Assembly: GCF_001404985.1 (NCBI RefSeq)
Contig: NZ_JRLF01000009.1
Coordinates: 310,001 to 374,000 of the forward strand
Reading direction: 5' to 3'
DNA from: Flavobacterium aquidurense
Lineage (GTDB): Bacteria; Bacteroidota; Bacteroidia; Flavobacteriales; Flavobacteriaceae
DNA: 64,000 nucleotides
Position numbers and translations under genes: made by a program
Notes under the pieces: model-generated
What the model saw: only the letters and a program-made list of their open reading frames with translations
The model's database searches: none
Told to the model about the DNA's origin: nothing
Shown here: piece after piece, positions 36,050-45,951 of the stretch
Layout of the letters: the number at the start of each line of letters is the position of its first letter
Numbering within the stretch: the first letter of the stretch is position 1

Positions 36050-36931
36050 ATGAAATTAACGCAAATTGAAAGGGTAAAAAAAATCTCAAAATCGGATTTT
36101 ATTTCCCAATATGTAAAAAAACAAATACCAGTTGTTGTGGAGGAGCTGACCGAAGACTGGCCTGCTTACCATAAATGGAAATTATCTTATATTAATGATA
36201 TTGCCGGTGATATCACTGTGCCTTTATATGACGACAGACCTGTAAATCATGAAGAGGGTTTTAATGAAGCTCACACTAGAATGAAAATGAGCGATTATAT
36301 AGCGCTATTAGAATCAAAACCCACCAATTACCGAATCTTTCTTTATAATCTCATGAAACAAGTTCCCGCGCTTAGAAATGACTTTTTATGGCCGGATATT
36401 GGATTAAAATTAGTCAAGCAAATGCCTATGTTGTTTTTTGGGGGAGAAAATGCCAGAGTATTTATGCATTATGATATTGATTACTCGAATATTCTTCATT
36501 TTCATTTTCATGGAGAAAAGCAGTGTATGATTTTTGCTCCTGATCAGTCTAAGTACATGTATAAAATTCCGCATGCCTTAATTTCAAGGGAAGATATTGA
36601 TTTTGACAATCCGGATTACGAAAAATTCCCAGCCCTTAAAAATGCCCAAGGCTATATTACCAATCTTAAACATGGTGAAATGCTGTACATGCCGGAGGGT
36701 TATTGGCATTATATGAAATACCTGACTCCGGGATTTTCAATGAGTTTACGCTCTTTTCCAAAAAGCATTTCTAATTTATCAAAAGCTGCTTATAATGTTT
36801 TTATCATGAGACATTTTGATATTTTAATGCGAAAGTTTAAAGGTCAGAAGTGGATTGATTATAAGAACGAAAAAGCAATCCGGAATACACATGAAAATTT
36901 AGAAAGAACTTTTTTGAGAAAGGTTTCATAA
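36050..36931 (+). CDS. Cupin_8/JmjC-like putative Fe(II)/2-oxoglutarate oxygenase
   Basis: 293 aa. Cupin_8 family. Iron-binding HxD is seen as H140-Y-D142 (FMHYDIDYSNILHFHFHGEKQCMIFAP), with the distal His at H220 (MLYMPEGYWHYMKYL). The N-terminal segment PVVVEELTEDWPAYHKWKLSYI is typical of JmjC-like hydroxylases. Such enzymes hydroxylate proteins or small molecules; the substrate is unknown. It begins right after the bioB terminator, with only about 10 bp of clear upstream space, so it may depend on readthrough or on a promoter within the terminator region. Shares a terminator with the next, convergent gene. Confidence 0.82.
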   Translation: MKLTQIERVKKISKSDFISQYVKKQIPVVVEELTEDWPAYHKWKLSYINDIAGDITVPLYDDRPVNHEEGFNEAHTRMKMSDYIALLESKPTNYRIFLYNLMKQVPALRNDFLWPDIGLKLVKQMPMLFFGGENARVFMHYDIDYSNILHFHFHGEKQCMIFAPDQSKYMYKIPHALISREDIDFDNPDYEKFPALKNAQGYITNLKHGEMLYMPEGYWHYMKYLTPGFSMSLRSFPKSISNLSKAAYNVFIMRHFDILMRKFKGQKWIDYKNEKAIRNTHENLERTFLRKVS

Positions 36932-36970
36932 AAAAGAGCAGTTGCAGATATAAAACTGCAACTGCTTTTT
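36931..36970. terminator. Bidirectional terminator between cupin and T9SS genes
   Basis: 10-bp perfect stem GCAGTTGCAG (36938-36947) / CTGCAACTGC (36956-36965) with A/T flanks on both sides. Confidence 0.9.
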
Positions 36971-36979
36971 GTCTTTATT

Positions 36980-39900
36980 CTAAAATATAATTTTCTTTGT
37001 TGATGTATATTCGTTTTCTAAAATCACTTTTATGACTAATACCTGAGTACCTGATAGTATGTTTTGAATATACAATTCTTTACTTTCAACTTTCTTTTTA
37101 TTGTAAAGGATTTTTCCTGTAATATCAAAAACGGTTACCTCTTTTATATTTTCCTTTGATGAGGCTACTTTGATTACTTTGTTTTTTACTGAAATTAATA
37201 AATCATTTTCAAGGTTTTTAAAATCTTCATTTGCTAATGTTATAGCCGTATATCTCAGAATAAAACGATCTGCAAAATTTCCAATTTCAGAAACAAAGTT
37301 GTATTTACCATTTTTTAAATTGTGAATAATTCCGGTAGTTTTATCTTCGACATAAATTGCCTGATTTTTCATATCGCCATCTACTTTATCTATAGAAATA
37401 GTGAATTCGCCGGCAATGGTTGTACGATATCCTAAGGGAACTGCATCTGCATCTACAAATGGTAAAGCACGTCCCTGAATGACCAAATTTTCATTATCTG
37501 CTCTACTATAAAAATCTACATATTTATTGCCATTAAAAGAAGTTGCATCATAATCCTCATCGTATAAATTTGTTGCTCCCTGAATATAACCAATTAAAAT
37601 TTGCTTGAAGATGCCTTGATTGTTTTCAAAATTCAACCAGATACGATGTTTTTCAATTTTGCTTACAGGAATGTTGCTGTCTTTTCCGGGTTTAAAAAAA
37701 GCTGCGTTTCTTTCGCGAATTCGCATACTATTATTAAATTCTAAACTGCCTGAATTTTTACTGGCAATAAAAAAAGCCTGACCGGAAGCAATTGCTCCAT
37801 TAGGTTGCGTTTCATTAACACCAGTAGATAAGGATTCTCTGGTTCCCACTCCTCCCAACAAATTGTATACGGCGTAATCGTCTGAAGAGTATTCATTGTT
37901 AATATATGGTGTATTATGAGTCCAGAAATAAAGTGATCCTTTTAAGTTTGATCTATTGTCAAACAAAAATAAGTCAGCATTTAAAGCGGACGGATATGGG
38001 TTTCCTATTAAGTTGAAAATATCGATTCCTCCTAAATTCAAAATAACTTTTCCGTTGTTTGGAACTCCTTTAAACGTGGTTTCAAACCTGGATGCAACAG
38101 TTGTAGAAAAGTCCTGAGGTCCTCGAATAATATATCCTTTTCCGGGTATCATGTTATGTGATGGATTTTCTTCTTTCCAATCGCCTAAAACATAATCAAA
38201 AGAGAAATATTTGTCCGGTAGAGTATTTGGAGAAACATCAACTAATTTCTGATTCTCAACTGGAGAAGACCAATAGGTATAATCAAATTTTAAAATAGGG
38301 GAAGACTTTCTATTTACATGAACAATTCCTGTATTAATGATCTCATCATCCGACTGATATAAACTGGCTGAATCTTCTAAAACCAAAGTTCCAAGTCCGG
38401 AATAATCAAATTCGAGACCTAAAGCATTTGCACTTAAAAGTGTTACTGCTTTTGCTTCATCAATTGTACAACTGCAAATATCAGCGGTTGTTAAATTTGG
38501 ATAATCTGCTTTAAAGGTTACTTCTTTTCCTCCCGCAGGCAAACCATTTGACCAGGAAACTCCGTTCCATATAGTTGCGTCCAGACAAAGTTTCAACCTT
38601 GCAATCCTGTGTTTTGAAAGTGCAGATACCGAATTAAAATCTCCCCCGATCATAAGTTTATGATCTGATGCAAAACTCATTGTATTAAGCTTGCCGTTGA
38701 GATCTGTATGAAATGAACCATCATAATCACCCGATTTCAACAAACGTATTAATCGAAAAGAAGGAGTAGTATTATAGGTTCCGGAAAAAGTTCCGCCAAC
38801 TAAAATTCGATCGTCAGGCTGTATTAAAAGACTCAAAACATCTCCATTACTAAAGCCTGAACCAGACTCAAAAGTGGTGTCTAAACTACCGTCGATATTT
38901 AGCCTGAGAATTCGTTTTTGAGAGGATCCGTTATAACTTAAAAAAGAACCGCCAATAATTATTTTATTGTCAGATTGCAATGCCAGGGCATATACAAATT
39001 TATCAAAACCCAATCCAATATTAAAACTCAAATCAATACTTCCGTTATAATTCAGTCGAACTAAACGGGAAAATGACTGACCATTAAATGTATTAAATCT
39101 TCCCGCAACCAGAATTTTTCCGTCAGGCTGAACCAGAATGGTTTCAATTATAGCATCAGCACCAAGACTGGGATCAAATCCGGTATCTCTAGACCCATCT
39201 CCTAGCAATCTCACGATTCTTGGCGCTGGCACATCATTAAAGCTTGTAAAGTTTCCTGCTGCAATTATTTTTTGATCCTGCATAGCGAGTGCATATACCT
39301 GACTTTTAAATCCTGAACCGATATTGAATGTATTATCAATTGCCCCATTTGGAAAAATTCGAACGATACGATTCGAAATTGCTTCGTTATATTTCGTAAA
39401 ATTCCCTGCTATAATTATCTTCCCATCTGATTGTAAAACAGCGGTCTTTACACCATTATTTGCTGCTGATTGTCGTGTATTAAAAGCATCGTCAGACAAT
39501 CCATCTTCTAAAAGCCTAATTATTCGTGACGCTGTACTACCATTAAACTTAGTAAAATTACCAAACACCATTGTTTTTTTATCCTGCAATGACAGTACTT
39601 TTTGCACTGCATTATCAAAACCAATTCCTGCTGCTAAATAAGCTGTATCATGTTCTCCTTCTTCATTTACTTTTGCAAGTCTCCCTTGATTCTGACCATC
39701 AAAAACCGAAAAAGATCCTCCAAAATACCAAGAACCGTCTGTGCCATTTGCCAAGGCCAAAACAGATGCCGAACCGGGTCCTGAACCAATATCAAAATTT
39801 AACTTTATACTTCCGTTTGAATTCAGGAAAAAGATTCGGTTAACCTCAGTTCCATTATAAGAACCCTTAAAAGATCCGCCAACCATAATATTACCATAGC

Positions 39901-40882
39901 GATCTGTTTTAATAACCTGAATAACGTCTGTATTTAGACCTGATCCTGCCAAAAAACTATCATCAATTGTTCCATCTGCATTAAGTCTAATAATACGATT
40001 TGATACGTTCGCATTATAATCAGTGAATTTTCCGCCTAATACAATTTTACCATCAGGTTGCAAAGCCATAGCATTGACATCATCATTAAATCCAGAACCA
40101 CTATTAAAGTCTGTGTCTATTGTTCCGTCTGAAAAAAGACGGGCAATTCTATTTAATGCAACTCCGTTCAAAGAAGTAAAATTACCTGAAATCAAAACTT
40201 TTGTGTCCTGCAATATCTCCACATTTGTTATATTCAAAGCTGCACCTGAACCTGTACTAAAAGAAGTATCCAAAGTTCCGTTTTGAAGAAGTCTCGCTAT
40301 TCTGTTTACGGTAACATTATTATATTTTGTAAAACTTCCAACTATTATAATTTTACCATCTGGCTGAGGGCAAGCTTTATAAATAATTCCGTTAGTTGCT
40401 CCTGTCGAAGTATTAAATGTAAAATCCTGTGAACCATCTTCATTTAATCGAATAATTCTTCCTGAACTATTTCCGTTATAAGCAGTAAAACTTCCTGCTG
40501 CAATTATTTTTCCGTCAGTTTGAATATACGAATCATAGACTTTACCATTTAAACCGGTTCCGGTATCAAAATCATTATCAATAACCCCAGCTGGTTTCAA
40601 TCGACATAAATAAGAAGCTGGGATTCCGTTTATATTGAGATAATCTCCACCAACAATAAGTTTATTATCTGATTGTAAAGACAAAGTTCGAACGGTCTTA
40701 TCGAAACCATCTCCGTTTAATCCGTTATCGATTGTATTGAATGTAATATCTACTTTTCCTTGTTGCGCGTAAAGACTAACCTCTGAAAAGAAACTAAGCA
40801 GAATGAATGTGAGAATGATTTTTTTTATCAAAACAAAGAGTATTGCATTACAATTGTTTTTAATTGTAAGAATTAACTGCAA
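36980..40882 (-). CDS. Giant T9SS surface protein 1 with delta-60-type repeats
   Basis: 1300 aa. After a signal region ending in SLYAQ come about 14 repeats of roughly 50 residues (pattern LQPDGKIIVGGxFTxYNGxxxNRIARLxxDGTIDxSF), the delta-60 beta-propeller-type repeat, over about residues 40-750. A CSCT motif (ADICSCTIDE) opens the C-terminal region shared with the three other giant proteins (WSSPVENQKLVDVSPNTLPDKYF, GKGYIIRGPQ, GNPYPSALNADLF, VIQGRALPF, PLGYRTT, DRFILRYT). A T9SS sorting region ends in STKKIIF. Probably a cell-surface or secreted adhesin-like protein. Start: ATG at 40882, or a TTG at 40831 that would give the cleaner signal peptide MIKKIILTFILLSFFSEVSLYAQ. Confidence 0.85.
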   Translation of the reverse strand: MQLILTIKNNCNAILFVLIKKIILTFILLSFFSEVSLYAQQGKVDITFNTIDNGLNGDGFDKTVRTLSLQSDNKLIVGGDYLNINGIPASYLCRLKPAGVIDNDFDTGTGLNGKVYDSYIQTDGKIIAAGSFTAYNGNSSGRIIRLNEDGSQDFTFNTSTGATNGIIYKACPQPDGKIIIVGSFTKYNNVTVNRIARLLQNGTLDTSFSTGSGAALNITNVEILQDTKVLISGNFTSLNGVALNRIARLFSDGTIDTDFNSGSGFNDDVNAMALQPDGKIVLGGKFTDYNANVSNRIIRLNADGTIDDSFLAGSGLNTDVIQVIKTDRYGNIMVGGSFKGSYNGTEVNRIFFLNSNGSIKLNFDIGSGPGSASVLALANGTDGSWYFGGSFSVFDGQNQGRLAKVNEEGEHDTAYLAAGIGFDNAVQKVLSLQDKKTMVFGNFTKFNGSTASRIIRLLEDGLSDDAFNTRQSAANNGVKTAVLQSDGKIIIAGNFTKYNEAISNRIVRIFPNGAIDNTFNIGSGFKSQVYALAMQDQKIIAAGNFTSFNDVPAPRIVRLLGDGSRDTGFDPSLGADAIIETILVQPDGKILVAGRFNTFNGQSFSRLVRLNYNGSIDLSFNIGLGFDKFVYALALQSDNKIIIGGSFLSYNGSSQKRILRLNIDGSLDTTFESGSGFSNGDVLSLLIQPDDRILVGGTFSGTYNTTPSFRLIRLLKSGDYDGSFHTDLNGKLNTMSFASDHKLMIGGDFNSVSALSKHRIARLKLCLDATIWNGVSWSNGLPAGGKEVTFKADYPNLTTADICSCTIDEAKAVTLLSANALGLEFDYSGLGTLVLEDSASLYQSDDEIINTGIVHVNRKSSPILKFDYTYWSSPVENQKLVDVSPNTLPDKYFSFDYVLGDWKEENPSHNMIPGKGYIIRGPQDFSTTVASRFETTFKGVPNNGKVILNLGGIDIFNLIGNPYPSALNADLFLFDNRSNLKGSLYFWTHNTPYINNEYSSDDYAVYNLLGGVGTRESLSTGVNETQPNGAIASGQAFFIASKNSGSLEFNNSMRIRERNAAFFKPGKDSNIPVSKIEKHRIWLNFENNQGIFKQILIGYIQGATNLYDEDYDATSFNGNKYVDFYSRADNENLVIQGRALPFVDADAVPLGYRTTIAGEFTISIDKVDGDMKNQAIYVEDKTTGIIHNLKNGKYNFVSEIGNFADRFILRYTAITLANEDFKNLENDLLISVKNKVIKVASSKENIKEVTVFDITGKILYNKKKVESKELYIQNILSGTQVLVIKVILENEYTSTKKIIF

Positions 40883-40945
40883 TTATAATCTTTTAAATCA
40901 ATCATTGCAATACCTACTTTAAGTGATATTTTTAAATTCAATGCA

Positions 40946-40979
40946 TAAAAAAATCCATTCCGTTTTGCGGAATGGATTT
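40946..40979 (-). terminator. Terminator of giant protein 2
   Basis: 12-bp perfect stem AAATCCATTCCG (40951-40962) / CGGAATGGATTT (40968-40979), with a T-run in the leftward direction. Confidence 0.88.
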
Positions 40980-40998
40980 CTATAAAAGTATTTATATT

Positions 40999-43900
40999 TT
41001 ATTTGAATATTACTTTTTTGGTTACAGTAGATCCGTTTTCCAAAAGAACTTTAACCAAAAGAACCTGATTGCTAAATGGTAAATTTTGCAATTGCAATTC
41101 GGTTGTTGCTACTTTATTTTTATCATAAAGAAGTTTTCCTGACACATCAAAAATTGTAACTTGTTTGATATCTTCTTTTGTCGAAGTTATCTTAATCACT
41201 TTGTCTTCAACAGAAACCAGAAGATTGCTATCAAGGTTTTCTACGTCTCCTACTCCTAATGTTTTGTTTGTATAACGTAAAACAAAACGGTCTGTAAAAC
41301 TTCCTATTGCTGTTGTAAAAGTATAATTAGAAGCAGTTAAATCATGTACTTTTCCGGTTGTTTTATCTTCAATATAAATATTTTGACTCGTAAGGCTTCC
41401 ATCTGTCTGGTCAATCGAAATGGTAAAATCTCCTTCGATTGTAGTTCGATATCCTAAAGGAACCACATCAGAATCTGTAAATGGTAATGCACGACCCTGA
41501 ATTACATATTTATTACCGTTATTGAAACTGTAGAAATCAACGAATTCATTGGCATCAAAACTTACACCGTCATATCTGTTTTCAAATTCATTTGTAGCTC
41601 CGTCTATGTAACCAACAAGCAGTTGTTTAAAGGCTCCACCTTCGTTTGTTAGATTTAACCATACACGATTTGCCTCTGCATTGTCTGATGTTTTACCAGG
41701 TTTATAGAACTGCGTATTATCTACAGCGCCAAAACGCATTGAATTGTTAAACGCAACTGTTCCTCCGCTGCTGCCAGTGCTTGCAAAAAATGATTGTCCT
41801 GCGGCTATTTTACCTGATGGGATACGAGAATCATTTCCTGGTGTACTACCGCTAGGTGCTGCATAAGTTGCTGTACCTCCCGTAACATTATAAGCTGCAT
41901 AATCAGTTGAATAATATTGGTATCCGGGAGCAAAAACTACTGCAGTATTTTGGGTCCAGAAATAAAGAGTACCATTTAAAAAGAGATTGGCATCTAAAAA
42001 TTTCTTCGCGTCTAAAGCAGACGGATAAGGATTCCCTATTAAATAAGCTTTATCTGCAGCTAGTGTTTCACCAACAAGATTTCCGTTATTTGGTACCCCG
42101 ATAAAAGTTGCCGGGTAATCTGCTTTTGCAGTTCTTGAAAAGTTTTGAGGACCACGAATAATATATCCTTTACCAACAGTCATTACGGTACTTGAATTTG
42201 TTCCCACCCAATTGTCTCCATCATATCCAAAATATTTATCGAATAAAGTTAGAGGAGAAACATCAAATAATGTTTGAGGGCTTACCGGAGTAGACCAATA
42301 CGTAAAATCTGCCAGACGAATTTGCGGGCTTATACGTTTATAATTAATATTTCCTGAATTTATTGTAGGGCTATCATTTACCTGAATCAAACTTGCATTG
42401 TTTTCGAATACCAATGATCCTAGTGGTCCTACTACTGTTACAGCATCTGTAACTGTTAAAGTATTCGCACTATTTACAGTTAAAGAGGCACTATTATTTA
42501 CGGTAAGCGCTTGTGCAAAACCATTTACTCCGCTTCCGGTAATAATTGGTTTATTAGTAACATTTGGTATCACAACACAATCTGCAGCTGTTGGCACGCC
42601 GCTTGGACTCCAGTTTCCTGCAACATTCCAATTGGTGCTGGTTGTACCTGTCCATGTTTTAACAGTTGCTGCATTAATATTTACTGGTGTTGCCAAAGAG
42701 GTACATCCTGAACTATTTTTGGTTGTAACATTATAAGGTCCAACAGCTACTCCTGTAAATACTCCTGTGGTATTTGTATACGTTGATCCGTTTATACTAT
42801 AAGTTATACCCGGAGCAGGTGATGGTGACGTAATTGTAATAGTTGCTGTATTTACTGTACAAGTTGGCTGAGTTGTTGATACTGTGGGAGCCGTTGTGTC
42901 ATTAATAACAAAATCAACTTTTGTTCTACAACCTGAATCGCCCGAGCAGGCTGCATAGTAAGATGTTGTACCGGCAGTATTTGTATTTGCAAGACCTGAA
43001 CCTGCAACTCCAACCGGATTAAATGGAGATCCTGAACCTATTTTTGTACCTCCAGAAGCTACAGTATACCAATCTATTGTTCCCGGTAAAGTGTAATTAA
43101 CTGTAATTGTAATATTTGAAATAGTCGCATCCGGATTAACACCATTATCATCAAAACTTTCTCTAAATGCAAATACCCAGTTACCTGCAGGATTTCCAGT
43201 TCCCCATGTCCCTAATGGAAGATTAGAAACACTACCTGGCGAATCATTAGCAGCAGATGTAGGAGCTGGATTTAAATCAGACTGTGCTGCACCAAATGCA
43301 GCAGGTGGTGTTGCTCTAACCAGCAACTCACTTTTCCAAGAAGGGCTTACTGAATTAAAGCTTATTGTAATATTAGTACTTGTTACCACAGCACCAGCCG
43401 GTAATGCCGGAAAATTTACAGTAATATTTGTATTACCTGAACCTCCATAAGTTGTAGCATTAGATGTACCACCTGATCCGGTAGCAGTTGAAGGTGTTTG
43501 TGCAACTGCTCCACAACTAGCCGAAGAGGTTAGAGAACCTGAACCTCCCTGACAAATGCTAACGCCCGTAGCAACTGGGTTTGTTATTGTTACAGACCCT
43601 GTTGATGAAGCCTGAACAGGACAAGTCCCATTTTGTACTACTGCACGATAATAAGTCGTAACTAAAACATTTGTTGCTGTTAATGTTGCTGTTGTATTTG
43701 TTATTGGTGTAATCACTGATGCAAAATTATCTGTAGAGGATTCCCATCGAACAACACTTCCTGTATTTCCTGCTAAAGTTAGTACAGTACTATTAGTTCC
43801 TGCACATACTGAACTACTTCCTGAAACTGTACCTCCCACACTTACCGGAGTAACTGTGACTGTATCATAACCGGAATTTGCCGGACAACCTGCATTTTGA

Positions 43901-45465
43901 ACTACTGCTCTGAAATACGTCGTAGCAGTCAAGTTTCCAATTGTAGCACCTGTTAGTGTATTGGTTGTTACTGCAATATCAGTGAGACCTACTGTAAAAC
44001 CAGCATCATTTGCTTTTTGCCATTTTGTAACAGAACCTGTATTTCCTGCCAAAGTAAGATTTCCGGGCTGTGTTCCTGAACATATTGTTGTTCCGCCAGT
44101 AACTGTTCCTCCTACAGTTGCAGCACGAGTAGTTATAGCAAATTCATTACTATTGTAAGTACAAGAAGAAGCATTTGATGCCACTGCCGAAACATTACGT
44201 CTATACCATGTAACATTAGGAGTTGTCGTTGTAGTTATTGCTCCGGGAGTATAGTCTTCTGCTGTTGCTGATGCAATATTAGACCATGTACCAGGAACTC
44301 CTGAAACATCCGGAGCTGATTGCCATTGGAATTTTATAGTTTTATTTACAGTAGAACCATTATAAGGATAAGAAGACCCATCTAAAAGACCAGGAGAAGT
44401 TGCGCTACAAACTGTTGTTGCAGCAGGAACAGTAACCGTATTTGACGAAGCAGAGAAAGGAGTTATACTAAAACTAAGTTCGTTTGCCCCATCATTTTCG
44501 TAATAATCTAATATAAGATCAGAATTTCCATTTAAATAAACGAGTAAACTTGAGTACGTTGCAGCACTTTGTTGTATCCATTCATCAAAGACAAGTACAT
44601 TATCAACATACAAACGTACACCGTCATCTCCTTTTATGGTTACTAAATAACAACCTGCTGCTCTTGTAGATTTCATGCGGGATCTTACAGCAAACTGCTC
44701 TGTATAAATATTTGTAAGTTGTGCTCCATTTGAATAAATAGGAAAACAAGCTGTATTACCACCAAAATTAAAATTTGTTGGTATTGTTTCTGAACCTACA
44801 TCATAATAACCTGCATATTGTGCAGCTGCAAACGGATTTGTATTTGCCGGATTTGGTGGAGAACTTCCTCCCGGAGGCACGCCACTTGTAAAATTGTAGA
44901 CATGTCCTCTCCATACATTGTTTCCTGCAAACGTTTGGTCATCGAGATTATTAGTAGAAGAATTTAATGTGAATGTGAATGTACCTGCGGTAGTATCAGT
45001 CGTTGTTGAACAATTGTTGTTTCTTAACAATAACACTTTTATTTTCCCTGAAAATGTCGCTGTCCATGTAACACTAGTACCATTTGTCCCATTATTTTGA
45101 GTTATATATGCATTAGTTGCATCATTATACAATCCTAAATATTCGACATTGGTTGTGCCACCTCCAGCCCAAATATTTGATATCCCAAACGTGTAATTAT
45201 AACCTGATATAACATTAACCACAACATATTGTTGTGCACGTAAAGAAATATTAGGAAGATTCGTTCCATCAATACAAAAAGTTTGATCAGATCCAATTTT
45301 AGTGGTAGTTGATGATGGATAAGCACATTGCCCATAATTGTTTGAAAAAACAAAAAACATCCCCAAACAAAGCAATTTTACATTTGGAGCAAAGGACCTT
45401 CCCGAAGAAGAATTTAATTTCAGAAAAAAGATCGAACGAACGAACAAAAGTAGTTTTTGAATCAT
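40999..45465 (-). CDS. Giant T9SS surface protein 2 with PA14 and Ig-like domains
   Basis: 1488 aa. An unusually long signal region (about 46 residues: MIQKLLLFVRSIFFLKLNSS...NVKLLCLGMFFVFSNNYGQ) precedes a PA14-like carbohydrate-binding domain (about 175-335: GDDGVRLYVDNVLVFDEWIQ, LILDYYENDGANELSFSI). Then come several Ig-like repeats (about 340-630, TTYYRAVVQNGTCP), a P-domain-like segment (about 645-780), and the shared C-terminal region from about 1000 (FTYWSTPVSPQTLFDVSPLTLFDKYF, GKGYIIRGPQ, GNPYPSALDAKKF, VIQGRALPF, VPLGYRTT, DRFVLRYT), ending in a T9SS sorting region (TVTKKVIFK). Likely glycan-binding adhesin. Preceded by a conserved repeat-promoter block also found before giant protein 4. 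Confidence 0.87.
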   Translation of the reverse strand: MIQKLLLFVRSIFFLKLNSSSGRSFAPNVKLLCLGMFFVFSNNYGQCAYPSSTTTKIGSDQTFCIDGTNLPNISLRAQQYVVVNVISGYNYTFGISNIWAGGGTTNVEYLGLYNDATNAYITQNNGTNGTSVTWTATFSGKIKVLLLRNNNCSTTTDTTAGTFTFTLNSSTNNLDDQTFAGNNVWRGHVYNFTSGVPPGGSSPPNPANTNPFAAAQYAGYYDVGSETIPTNFNFGGNTACFPIYSNGAQLTNIYTEQFAVRSRMKSTRAAGCYLVTIKGDDGVRLYVDNVLVFDEWIQQSAATYSSLLVYLNGNSDLILDYYENDGANELSFSITPFSASSNTVTVPAATTVCSATSPGLLDGSSYPYNGSTVNKTIKFQWQSAPDVSGVPGTWSNIASATAEDYTPGAITTTTTPNVTWYRRNVSAVASNASSCTYNSNEFAITTRAATVGGTVTGGTTICSGTQPGNLTLAGNTGSVTKWQKANDAGFTVGLTDIAVTTNTLTGATIGNLTATTYFRAVVQNAGCPANSGYDTVTVTPVSVGGTVSGSSSVCAGTNSTVLTLAGNTGSVVRWESSTDNFASVITPITNTTATLTATNVLVTTYYRAVVQNGTCPVQASSTGSVTITNPVATGVSICQGGSGSLTSSASCGAVAQTPSTATGSGGTSNATTYGGSGNTNITVNFPALPAGAVVTSTNITISFNSVSPSWKSELLVRATPPAAFGAAQSDLNPAPTSAANDSPGSVSNLPLGTWGTGNPAGNWVFAFRESFDDNGVNPDATISNITITVNYTLPGTIDWYTVASGGTKIGSGSPFNPVGVAGSGLANTNTAGTTSYYAACSGDSGCRTKVDFVINDTTAPTVSTTQPTCTVNTATITITSPSPAPGITYSINGSTYTNTTGVFTGVAVGPYNVTTKNSSGCTSLATPVNINAATVKTWTGTTSTNWNVAGNWSPSGVPTAADCVVIPNVTNKPIITGSGVNGFAQALTVNNSASLTVNSANTLTVTDAVTVVGPLGSLVFENNASLIQVNDSPTINSGNINYKRISPQIRLADFTYWSTPVSPQTLFDVSPLTLFDKYFGYDGDNWVGTNSSTVMTVGKGYIIRGPQNFSRTAKADYPATFIGVPNNGNLVGETLAADKAYLIGNPYPSALDAKKFLDANLFLNGTLYFWTQNTAVVFAPGYQYYSTDYAAYNVTGGTATYAAPSGSTPGNDSRIPSGKIAAGQSFFASTGSSGGTVAFNNSMRFGAVDNTQFYKPGKTSDNAEANRVWLNLTNEGGAFKQLLVGYIDGATNEFENRYDGVSFDANEFVDFYSFNNGNKYVIQGRALPFTDSDVVPLGYRTTIEGDFTISIDQTDGSLTSQNIYIEDKTTGKVHDLTASNYTFTTAIGSFTDRFVLRYTNKTLGVGDVENLDSNLLVSVEDKVIKITSTKEDIKQVTIFDVSGKLLYDKNKVATTELQLQNLPFSNQVLLVKVLLENGSTVTKKVIFK

Positions 45466-45730
45466 ACAGGTATTGGTGTTTATTTTTGTTTTTGGAATTG
45501 TATTTTTCTTAAAAAACCAAAGTGCTGTTATTTAATACTCTACTAATTTCCATCACCACTGTTTTGCATGTTTAATTTCTAAAACATTTTTCTGTTCATC
45601 TGAAAGTTTTTATTTACAAAATAATTTTCAAATAAAACAGGCAAAATATACCTCAACTACATCAAAAAGATAACTATTTAAATTTCAACACTTGAAAGAA
45701 CGTAAATTCTTCTTTTAAGAAATTTCACTT

Positions 45731-45762
45731 CAAATAAAGTATAAAAAAGAGTGTTTCACAAG
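45731..45762 (-). promoter_or_regulatory. Candidate promoter of giant protein 2
   Basis: On the minus strand CTTG (45759-45762), 20-bp spacer, TTTATTTG (45731-45738), a one-mismatch TAnnTTTG. It aligns within 1 bp with the promoter of giant protein 4 when the upstream repeats are aligned. It implies a long leader of about 260 nt. Confidence 0.45.
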
Positions 45763-45787
45763 TCTTTTTTTTGAAAAACACTCTTTT
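45745..45787 (-). repeat. 12-bp inverted repeat overlapping the promoter of protein 2
   Basis: AAAAGAGTGTTT (45745-45756) / AAACACTCTTTT (45776-45787), perfect, 19-bp loop. Read leftward it has terminator shape (stem then T-run), yet the putative -33 lies in its loop. It could be a second terminator for protein 3 readthrough or an operator. Confidence 0.7.
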
Positions 45788-45788
45788 C

Positions 45789-45818
45789 CGATAAACAACA
45801 TAAATATCCGATGAAATG
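45789..45818 (-). promoter_or_regulatory. 20-bp-period direct repeat upstream of giant protein 2
   Basis: On the minus strand CATTTCATCG (45809-45818) and TTGTTTATCG (45789-45798), exactly 20 bp apart. The first copy sits in GATGCATTTCATCG, identical to the block before giant protein 4. Confidence 0.55.
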
Positions 45819-45895
45819 CATCTTTTTGGCAAATTGAAAAATGATTCAGATAAAAAAACTTACTTTTTGAATCGTGATTTTTTGATTTTTTGCAT

Positions 45896-45933
45896 AAAAA
45901 AATCCATTTATAGATCTATAAATGGATTTTTTT
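45896..45933 (-). terminator. Palindromic terminator of giant protein 3
   Basis: Perfect 38-bp palindrome without a loop, centre TAGATCTA, outer A7/T7 runs, core ATCCATTTATAGATCTATAA and its complement. Functions as an intrinsic terminator in form, 18 bp after the stop. Confidence 0.82.
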
Positions 45934-45951
45934 AACTCAAAAGTGAATTAT

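Larger units (their letters stand above)
45466..45951. other. 486-bp intergenic region between giant proteins 3 and 2
   Basis: No gene. In leftward order it holds the palindromic terminator of protein 3 (45896-45933), the CATTTCATCG repeat pair (45789-45818), a 12-bp inverted repeat (45745-45787) and a candidate promoter (45731-45762). Then comes about 260 bp of AT-rich leader before protein 2, in which I see nothing further. Confidence 0.7.
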
